A DNA stretch of 18,395 nucleotides from Falsiroseomonas sp035644895 (GTDB taxonomy: Bacteria > Pseudomonadota > Alphaproteobacteria > Acetobacterales > Acetobacteraceae): positions 1-18,395 of the forward strand of contig DASQNQ010000354.1 of the NCBI GenBank assembly GCA_035644895.1, read 5' to 3'. A model generated the notes under the pieces. The model saw only the letters and a program-made list of their open reading frames with translations. It was not told the origin of the DNA and ran no database searches. Positions 13,554 to 18,395 of this stretch are shown one piece after another (the stretch's first letter is position 1; every line of letters starts with the position of its first letter). A program made the position numbers and the translations under genes.

Positions 13554-14987
13554 ATGATGGACGCGCTGCCGAGCGCGCTGGACCTGGCGCGCTTCCAGTT
13601 CGCCTTCACGGTGGTCTGGCACTTCCTGTTCCCCGCCTTCACCATCGGCCTCGCCTCCTACCTCGCGGTGCTGGAGGGGCTGTGGCTCGTCACGAAGCGG
13701 GACGTGTTCCTCGACCTCTTCCGCTGGTGGCTGCGCGTCTTCGCGGTGGCCTTCGCGATGGGCGTCGTCTCGGGCCTGGTGATGTCCTACCAGTTCGGCA
13801 CGAACTGGAGCGTCTTCGCCGACCGCACCGCCGGCACGCTCGGTCCGCTGCTCGGCTACGAGGTGCTGACCGCCTTCTTCCTGGAAGCCGGGTTCCTCGG
13901 GGTGATGCTGTTCGGCATGGGGCGCGTGGGCAAGGGCCTGCACTTCCTGGCCACCGGCTGCGTCGCCTTCGGCACGCTGCTCTCGGCCTTCTGGATCCTC
14001 TCCGCCAATTCCTGGATGCACACGCCGGCGGGCTACGCCCTGTCGCCTGACGGGCGCTTCCTGCCGGAGGACTGGTGGGCGATCATCTTCAATCCCTCCT
14101 TCCCCTACCGCCTCGTCCACACCGTCATCGCGGCCTACCTGACCACGGCGCTGATCGTCGGCGCGGTCGGCGCCTTCCACCTGATCCGCTCGGCGGGCGC
14201 GAATGCCCAGGCGCGCGTGATGTTCTCCATGGCCATGTGGATGCTGCTCGTCGTCGCGCCCCTGCAGGTGGTGGCGGGCGACTTCCACGGGCTGAACACG
14301 AAGGAGCACCAGCCCGCGAAGGTCGCCGCCATGGAGGGCCACTGGGTTGAGCGGCGCAGCCATGCACCGCTCGTGCTCTTCGCCTGGCCCGACCAGCAGG
14401 CGGAGGAGAACCGCTACGAGGTCGCGATCCCCGGCCTCGGCAGCCTCATCCTCGGGCATTCCTGGGACGCCGAGATCGAGGGGCTGCGCGCCTTCCCCCC
14501 CGGGGAACGCCCGACCAACGTGCCGCTGGTGTTCTGGTCATTCCGCGTGATGGTGGGGCTCGGGTTGCTCATGGTGGTGCTCGGCCTGTGGGGCCTCCTC
14601 GCACGGCTGCGCGGGCGGCTCTACGAGCCGGGCTGGCTGCACCGCTTCGCGGTCGGCATGGGCGGGTCCGGGCTGGTCGCCGTGACGGCGGGCTGGATCG
14701 TGACCGAGGCCGGGCGGCAGCCCTACACGGTCTACGGAATGCTGCGGACGGCCGACAGCGTCTCCCCGATCGCCGCGCCGGCCGTCGCAGCCTCGCTGGC
14801 CGCCTTCGCGGTGGTCTACTTCCTCGTCTTCGGCGCGGGGATCTGGCTGCTGTTCCGCCTCTTCGCGCAGCCGCCGCACGCGGACCAGGAGGGGCCGCGG
14901 CCCGACACGCCGATCCGCAGCGCGGGCATCACGCCGGCGCCCTCGCTCCGCGACCGGGGCATCCGCGACCTGCCGGCGGGGGAGTAG
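13554..14987 (+). CDS. cydA: Cytochrome bd-type (cyanide-insensitive, CIO-like) ubiquinol oxidase subunit I
   Basis: The product has 477 residues and is the heme-bearing subunit of a bd-family quinol oxidase in the inner membrane. Compared with E. coli CydA, conserved residues can be placed: His23 (VVWHFLFP, high-spin heme ligand), Glu103 and Glu111 (GYEVLTAFFLEAG), His189 (YRLVHT) and Met333 (FWSFRVM) as heme b558 ligands, and Lys256/Glu261 (KVAAME) for quinol binding. GRQPY (388-391) is followed by VYGMLRTADSVSPI. The short Q loop and the TEAGRQPYTVYGMLRTADSVSP pattern point to the CioA (bd-II/cyanide-insensitive) branch. ATG 13554 has AGGAAGGGA eight bases upstream; a second ATG follows immediately. 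cydB starts four bases after the stop. No cydDC genes are nearby. Confidence 0.95.
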   Translation: MMDALPSALDLARFQFAFTVVWHFLFPAFTIGLASYLAVLEGLWLVTKRDVFLDLFRWWLRVFAVAFAMGVVSGLVMSYQFGTNWSVFADRTAGTLGPLLGYEVLTAFFLEAGFLGVMLFGMGRVGKGLHFLATGCVAFGTLLSAFWILSANSWMHTPAGYALSPDGRFLPEDWWAIIFNPSFPYRLVHTVIAAYLTTALIVGAVGAFHLIRSAGANAQARVMFSMAMWMLLVVAPLQVVAGDFHGLNTKEHQPAKVAAMEGHWVERRSHAPLVLFAWPDQQAEENRYEVAIPGLGSLILGHSWDAEIEGLRAFPPGERPTNVPLVFWSFRVMVGLGLLMVVLGLWGLLARLRGRLYEPGWLHRFAVGMGGSGLVAVTAGWIVTEAGRQPYTVYGMLRTADSVSPIAAPAVAASLAAFAVVYFLVFGAGIWLLFRLFAQPPHADQEGPRPDTPIRSAGITPAPSLRDRGIRDLPAGE

Positions 14988-14991
14988 GCGG

Positions 14992-16014
14992 ATGGACCTC
15001 TCGCTCATCTGGGCCATGCTGCTGGCGCTGGCCGTGTTCCTGTACGTCGTCATGGACGGCTTCGACCTCGGCGTCGGCATCCTGTTCCCGGCCATCCGCG
15101 GGGCGGAGGACCGCGACCTGATCGTCAACACCGTCGCCCCCGTCTGGGACGGGAACGAGACCTGGCTGATCCTCGGCGGCGGCGGGCTGCTGGCGGTTTT
15201 CCCGCTCGCCTACGCGGTCATCATGCCGGCGCTCTACATGCCGGTCATCATCATGCTGCTGGCGCTGGTCTTCCGCGGCGTCTCCTTCGAGATGCGCTTC
15301 CGGGCCGAGACCGTCTGGGGCCGGCGCGCCTGGAACCGTGGCTTCTGGCTCGGCTCCACCGTCGCGGCGCTCTGCCAGGGCATCATGCTCGGCGCCTTCG
15401 TGCAGGGCATCCGGGTCGAGGGGCGCGCCTATGCCGGCGGGTGGTGGGACTGGCTCTCGCCGTTCAGCGTCATGACGGGCGTCGCGCTGGTGGCGGGCTA
15501 CGGGCTGCTCGGCGCGTGCTGGATCGTCTGGAAGACGGAGGGCGAGCTGCAGGACCAGGCCCGGCGGCTCGCGCGCATCCTGGGCTATGCCACCCTCGGC
15601 TTCATCGGCGCGGTGAGCCTCGCGATGCTCTTCCTCCAGCCCGCCTTCGTCGAGCGCTGGTTCGGCTTCCCGCACGTGCTGGTGGTCTGGGTCGTGCCGC
15701 TGCTGGTGCTGCTGCTGGCGCGCCGCATGTTCCGCGCCTTGTCGGAGGCGCATGACGGCCCCTGGTGGCGCGACGCGCTGCCCTTCGCCTGCGCCCTCGG
15801 ACTGTTCGGGCTGAGCTACCTTGGACTCGGCATCTCCCTCTGGCCCTTCGCGGTGCCGCCCTCCGTCACGATCTGGGACGCCGCGGCGCCGGAGGCGAGC
15901 CAGGCCTTCCTGCTGGCGGGCGCGGTCGTGCTGCTGCCCCTGATCCTCGGCTACACGGCCTATGCCTACTGGGTGTTCCGCGGCAAGGTCCGCGCCGGCG
16001 AGGGCTACCACTGA
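14992..16014 (+). CDS. cydB: Cytochrome bd-type ubiquinol oxidase subunit II
   Basis: The product has 340 residues, the normal size for CydB/CioB, the partner that forms the pseudo-symmetric half of the bd oxidase. The N-terminal helix shows FLYVVMDGFDLGVGIL with Asp22/Asp25 in the family-typical DGFDLG. This is followed by the hallmark APVWDGNETWLILGGGGL region and VFRGVSFEMRF. Later helices include SPFSVMTGVALVAGYGLLGACW and LILGYTAYAYWVFRGKV near the end. It starts at ATG 14992, four bases after cydA. The GGGGGAG inside the end of cydA is its probable ribosome-binding site. The TGA overlaps the next start as TGATG, so all three subunits are coupled. Confidence 0.95.
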   Translation: MDLSLIWAMLLALAVFLYVVMDGFDLGVGILFPAIRGAEDRDLIVNTVAPVWDGNETWLILGGGGLLAVFPLAYAVIMPALYMPVIIMLLALVFRGVSFEMRFRAETVWGRRAWNRGFWLGSTVAALCQGIMLGAFVQGIRVEGRAYAGGWWDWLSPFSVMTGVALVAGYGLLGACWIVWKTEGELQDQARRLARILGYATLGFIGAVSLAMLFLQPAFVERWFGFPHVLVVWVVPLLVLLLARRMFRALSEAHDGPWWRDALPFACALGLFGLSYLGLGISLWPFAVPPSVTIWDAAAPEASQAFLLAGAVVLLPLILGYTAYAYWVFRGKVRAGEGYH

Positions 16015-16109
16015 TGCGCCAGCTTGCCTGGTTCGCGGTGCTCTGGCTTGGCGGCGTGGCGGCCCTCTCGGCAGCCGCGATGCTGGTGCGGGCCGCCCTG
16101 CCGGGGTGA
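16014..16109 (+). CDS. DUF2474-like single-helix small subunit of the bd oxidase (CydX-like)
   Basis: The gene encodes only 31 residues and is easily missed. It begins at the ATG of a TGATG overlap with cydB. The peptide has the form RQLAWFAVLWLGGVAALSAAAMLVRAALPG: a short basic start, one transmembrane helix with an aromatic WF..LW front, and a basic end. This fits the DUF2474 family, which follows cioAB/cydAB operons, and is analogous to CydX/CydS single-helix subunits that stabilise the hemes. The position, overlap and pattern make it a real subunit gene; its name and precise role are inferred. Confidence 0.8.
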   Translation: MRQLAWFAVLWLGGVAALSAAAMLVRAALPG

Positions 16110-16132
16110 TGGAACCAGGGCGGGCCACTTCC

Positions 16133-16138
16133 TATATT
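16133..16138 (+). promoter_or_regulatory. Possible -10 element for a leaderless transcript
   Basis: TATATT sits seven bases before ATG 16145, an A/T island in very GC-rich DNA. A weak -35-like TGGAAC (16110-16115) lies 17 bases upstream. No Shine-Dalgarno precedes the ATG, so transcription starting at or near the ATG would give a leaderless mRNA. Evidence is positional only. Confidence 0.3.
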
Positions 16139-16144
16139 GACGTC

Positions 16145-16387
16145 ATGTCCTACCTTCTCGCCATCCTGGCCCCGCCCGTCTCCCTTGCGCTGAACGGGCG
16201 CCCCTTCCAGGCGCTGCTGAACGCGGTGCTCTGGTTCGGCAGCCTCATGTTCATCCTGCTGCCCTTCGTGGCCGGCCAGCTCGGCTGGGCGGTCGCGGTG
16301 GTGTGGGCGCTGGTTGTGGTGCATGGCCGCCGGAACGAGGCGCGCGACCGCCGCCTGGTCGAGGAGGCGCTGCGCCGCCGGGGCTGA
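16145..16387 (+). CDS. Small membrane protein, Pmp3/YqaE (UPF0057)-like
   Basis: The product has 80 residues and two hydrophobic segments. The first begins LLAILAPPVSLALNG, matching the LLAIxxPPxxV opening of the Pmp3/YqaE family. The second (GQLGWAVAVVWALVVVH) resembles the family's G-x-hydrophobic-HA second helix. The charged tail RRNEARDRRLVEEALRRR is predicted cytoplasmic. Pmp3 homologues affect membrane potential and salt tolerance in yeast and plants; the bacterial role is unclear. ATG 16145 is chosen because the family motif begins right after it. ATG 16109, in a TGATG overlap with the DUF2474 gene, would add 12 residues and couple it to the cyd operon. Confidence 0.65.
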   Translation: MSYLLAILAPPVSLALNGRPFQALLNAVLWFGSLMFILLPFVAGQLGWAVAVVWALVVVHGRRNEARDRRLVEEALRRRG

Positions 16388-16465
16388 TCTCGGACCGGTT
16401 TCGTCCTGACCGGAAACAGCCAGGGCGAAACTGATCCGGCCACCTCGGTGAGGCTCCTTACGCGC

Positions 16466-16482
16466 CGCCGATCCGGTCGGCG
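16466..16482. repeat. Hairpin in the convergent gap after the Pmp3-like gene
   Basis: CGCCGA-TCCGG-TCGGCG forms a 6-bp stem with a five-base loop. It lies in the 215-base gene-free gap (16388-16602) between the Pmp3-like and TAXI genes, which converge. It may help end one of the transcripts; no T tract is present. I see no gene in this gap. Confidence 0.3.
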
Positions 16483-16566
16483 TGAAGCGGGCCCTGGCCG
16501 CATCCGGTCTGACTGGATACGGCAAGAGGAACGCCGACTTGCCTGCATGAGGCGAGACATGTGCCA

Positions 16567-16584
16567 GGCTGATCAAGGTCAGCC
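16567..16584. terminator. Hairpin just downstream of the TAXI gene stop
   Basis: GGCTGA (16567-16572) pairs with TCAGCC (16579-16584) around TCAAGG. It lies 19 bases beyond the TAXI stop codon on the minus strand, following the 22-bp palindrome. Together they could form a tandem-hairpin terminator; no U tract is seen. Confidence 0.35.
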
Positions 16585-16601
16585 CGACACAGGTCCACAG
16601 G

Positions 16602-16623
16602 GTCAGCGCGGCGCCGCGCTGAC
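16602..16623. repeat. Perfect 22-bp palindrome over the TAXI gene stop codon
   Basis: The half-site GTCAGCGCGGC (16602-16612) is followed without spacer by its exact reverse complement (16613-16623). As RNA it would fold into a nine-base-pair stem with a GCGC loop. It contains the stop codon (16603-16605) and the last six coding codons of the TAXI gene. It may be a transcription stop or a protein-binding dyad. Confidence 0.5.
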
Positions 16624-17655
16624 ACTCTGCCCCGTGGCGGCGTTCAGGCGCGCCAGCGTCTCCTGCGCGGAGGAGAAGCGCGTCCAGCCGGGCACCTGCG
16701 CGGCCAGGTTCACCTCCAGCCACTTGGCATGGCGCGGGGGACGCTGGAACTCCTCGAACCGGGTGAAGAAGGCATCGACGAAGCGGGCCACCTTGCGGTG
16801 GCGCTCGGTCCCCGGCTGCCAGGCATAGACCGCCATTACCGCTCCGACGGCCAGCGTCTCCACCGCGCCCTGCGGGATCAGGTTCGGGTAGCGCGCCGCG
16901 TTGAGGCTCGCGGGCAGGTAGGTGTCCATCAGCGCGGGCGTGAGGGGCACCTCCAGGAAGCGCAGGCCGGAGTTCGGCGGGATCTGCGCGAAAATGCGCG
17001 CGGGTTGGCCGGCGACGAAGGCCATCGCCGCGATCTCGCCGCGCCGCAGGCGCTCCAGCGCCACGTCCTGCGGGCTGTGTTCCGCCTGCACGCGCAGGCC
17101 GAGCCCATCGAAGACGAGCGACGTTGTCATGGCGGTGCCGCTGGCGCGCCCGTCCACGTTCACGCGCTGCCCGGCCAGGTCCTCGATGCGGGAGACACCG
17201 GGACCGGCCAGGATGTGCAGCTCCTCCTCGTAAAGCTTGGCGATGTACTGCACCATGGTGCTGACGCCCGGGAACAGCCGCTGCCGCTGCGCGAAGGCGA
17301 GGACGTCGGACTGCACGATGCCGACGTCCACGCCGCGCAGGAACATGATGTCGGCGATGTTCTGCACCGAGCCGCGGCCGATCATCGGAATGACACGCAG
17401 ATCGTCCCCGCTGTCGAGCACGGCGGCGAGGTCGGCGGCGATGCGGACATAGGTCCCGTCCACGCCGCCCGAGACGACGCCCACCGTCCCCGCATTCGCA
17501 CGCGCCACGAGTGCCGCGAGCGAGGGCTGGCCCTGTGCCGGCGAGCCCTGCGGTGCCGCCTGGGGCAACCCCTGCGCCGCCGCCGGCCCGCCGAGCGCCA
17601 GCGCCCCGCCGCCCAGGATGAGCCCGCGCCGCCCGATGCCCATTGATGCCGCCAT
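16603..17655 (-). CDS. TAXI-family TRAP transporter solute-binding protein
   Basis: The product has 350 residues, a periplasmic binding protein of the TAXI type, which normally delivers substrates to fused TRAP membrane subunits. The N-terminus has a twin-Arg, hydrophobic signal: GIGRRGLILGGG (Arg9-Arg10) then ALALGGPAAA, with a likely cut after residue 27, so Tat export is possible. Family features follow: a GGVDGTYVRIAADLA start of lobe 1, VIPMIGRGSVQNIADIMFLRGVDVGIVQSD, then YEEELHILAGPGVSRIEDLAGQRVNVDGRASGTAMT. ATG 17655 is supported by GGGGAGGG about six bases upstream on the minus strand. No TRAP permease is in the window, so its partner lies elsewhere or is absent. It follows the repeat protein by 34 bases. 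Confidence 0.88.
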   Translation of the reverse strand: MAASMGIGRRGLILGGGALALGGPAAAQGLPQAAPQGSPAQGQPSLAALVARANAGTVGVVSGGVDGTYVRIAADLAAVLDSGDDLRVIPMIGRGSVQNIADIMFLRGVDVGIVQSDVLAFAQRQRLFPGVSTMVQYIAKLYEEELHILAGPGVSRIEDLAGQRVNVDGRASGTAMTTSLVFDGLGLRVQAEHSPQDVALERLRRGEIAAMAFVAGQPARIFAQIPPNSGLRFLEVPLTPALMDTYLPASLNAARYPNLIPQGAVETLAVGAVMAVYAWQPGTERHRKVARFVDAFFTRFEEFQRPPRHAKWLEVNLAAQVPGWTRFSSAQETLARLNAATGQSVSAAPR

Positions 17656-17689
17656 GTCAGCCCTCCCCAAATCTGCGATGCTGCCCGGC

Positions 17690-18395
17690 CTACCTTGCCC
17701 CATGGTGCCGGACGGCGTGAAGCAGCGGGGCCGCCTCGGCCTCGCCGAGCGCCAGCGCCCGCTGGTACCAGGCAGCGGCGGCGTCCGGGTCCGGCCGGAG
17801 CCCGCGCGCGTTGAGGGCGCCGAGCACCGCCGGGTCGTAGGTTCGCCCCGCGGCCAGCGCGGCGCGGCCGCTGCCCCCGGCGGCCGCGCGCTCATAGAGC
17901 AGGCGGGCCGCCGTCACGTCCCCGATGGCCAACATGGCGTCGCCACGCCGGATCAGCGCCTCCACCATCGCGGGCGGCGCGGCGCGCGCAGCGGCCAGCT
18001 GGGCTCCGCCTCCGGTCGCCCGTTCCGGCGCAGCATCGGCGCCCGTCTCCGCCTGTGCGGCACGCGGCGCAACGAGCGCCGCCACCGGCGGCTGCGCCGG
18101 CGCGGGTGGCGCCTCCGCCACGCCTTGCACAGGATCCTCCCGGGCGGCGCCGGCCTCCGTGCCGGGCGCCACCGGCCCAGAGGCCGCCACGGGCGTCTCC
18201 GCCGCCACGTGCAACTCCTCCTCCTGCGCCGACGCGGAGGCCTCGACGGGCGGCAGCGGCACCGCATCGGGCGCGGTGACGGGCGCCTCCGCCGCCACGC
18301 GCAACTCCTCCTGCTGCGTCGACACGAAGGCCTCGACGGGCGGCAGCGGCACCGCGTCGGGCGCGGCGACGGGCGCCTCCGCCGCCACGCGCAAC
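17690..18395 (-). CDS. Ala/Pro-rich repeat protein with Sel1/TPR-like C-terminus (5' end outside window)
   Basis: The reading frame is open to the window edge, so only the last 234 residues are seen. The upstream part is low-complexity with a 30-residue tandem repeat (unit beginning LRVAAEAPVAAPDAVPLPPV), two near-identical copies and a degenerate third. An Ala/Pro/Glu-rich linker follows. The last 90 residues are helical and repeat-like: ALIRRGDAMLAIGDVTAARLLYERAAAGGS, then GRTYDPAVLGALNARGLRPDPDAAAAWYQRALALGEAEA, as in Sel1/TPR proteins of alphaproteobacteria. Such proteins commonly scaffold other proteins, often at the envelope, but its function is unknown. The TTG at 18394 is an internal Leu codon. 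TAXI follows on the same strand after 34 bases. Confidence 0.75.
   Translation of the reverse strand, partial: LRVAAEAPVAAPDAVPLPPVEAFVSTQQEELRVAAEAPVTAPDAVPLPPVEASASAQEEELHVAAETPVAASGPVAPGTEAGAAREDPVQGVAEAPPAPAQPPVAALVAPRAAQAETGADAAPERATGGGAQLAAARAAPPAMVEALIRRGDAMLAIGDVTAARLLYERAAAGGSGRAALAAGRTYDPAVLGALNARGLRPDPDAAAAWYQRALALGEAEAAPLLHAVRHHGAR
18191..18395 (-). repeat. 90-bp in-frame tandem repeat
   Basis: Copies begin at 18211 and 18301, and the next starts at 18391 and runs off the window. The two complete copies differ at 6 of 90 positions. A degenerate partial copy is visible at 18191-18210. The period is a multiple of three, so copy-number change would add or remove 30 residues without a frameshift. 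Confidence 0.85.

Noticed and set aside
14929..16128. Minus-strand open frame opposite cydB
   Set aside because: Antisense of the recognised cydB; Arg/Glu/Ala/Pro-rich with no domain.
16729..17646. Plus-strand open frame opposite the TAXI gene
   Set aside because: Antisense of a recognised solute-binding protein; no Shine-Dalgarno or domain.
1..18395. tRNA, rRNA, CRISPR array, insertion sequence or prophage
   Set aside because: I looked for T-loop GTTCGA contexts, regularly spaced short repeats, transposase-like proteins and terminal inverted repeats and found none. The only regular repeat is the in-frame 90-bp array at the right edge.

Overview
The window is 18.4 kb of very GC-rich DNA (roughly 70% G+C by eye), densely packed with genes, with strong G/C bias at third codon positions. 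Gene content (a MotA stator fragment, etfB-etfA-hbd next to a twin-transmembrane small protein, a CIO-type cydAB pair with a DUF2474-type small subunit, a TAXI solute-binding protein) fits an alphaproteobacterial chromosome. Acetobacteraceae/Roseomonas-like Rhodospirillales is my best guess, but that is inference, not proof. I see no tRNA, rRNA, CRISPR array, transposase or phage gene.

Layout. 1-764 (+): the 3' end of motA, then a PaaI-type hotdog thioesterase. 790-3760 (-): a crotonase-fold protein followed by two overlapping genes of unknown function (ATGA overlap). 3866-4381 (+): a PPOX/general-stress FMN-binding protein, ending against a strong bidirectional hairpin terminator. 4425-6516 (-): a GT-C type polytopic glycosyltransferase preceded by a small voltage-sensor cation channel with a C-terminal zinc ribbon. 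6564-9120 (-): the etfB-etfA-hbd operon, which passes electrons from acyl-CoA dehydrogenases to the quinone pool and oxidises 3-hydroxyacyl-CoA. 9237-10665 (-): an MFS transporter and a 67-residue twin-TM protein. 10751-12997 (+): a large YbiO-like MscS channel. 13184-16387 (+): an ACT-like small protein, cydA, cydB, a 31-residue DUF2474-like subunit (too short for routine gene calling), and a Pmp3/YqaE-like small membrane protein. 16603-18395 (-): a TAXI-type solute-binding protein and, upstream of it, a truncated Ala/Pro-rich repeat protein with a Sel1/TPR-like end.

How the genes relate. The clearest functional units are the electron-transfer flavoprotein/beta-oxidation operon and the cyanide-insensitive-type bd oxidase operon. 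Both feed or drain the quinone pool, although they are not adjacent. The two unknown genes at 790-2921 and the ACT-like protein beside cydAB are the least explained coding content.

The most distinctive non-coding signals are three inverted repeats that would hide translation-initiation signals in the mRNA. One pairs the whole Shine-Dalgarno of cydA (13522-13545), one pairs that of the PPOX gene (3825-3860), and one buries the start codon of the channel gene (6512-6545). A perfect 22-bp palindrome lies over the stop codon of the TAXI gene.
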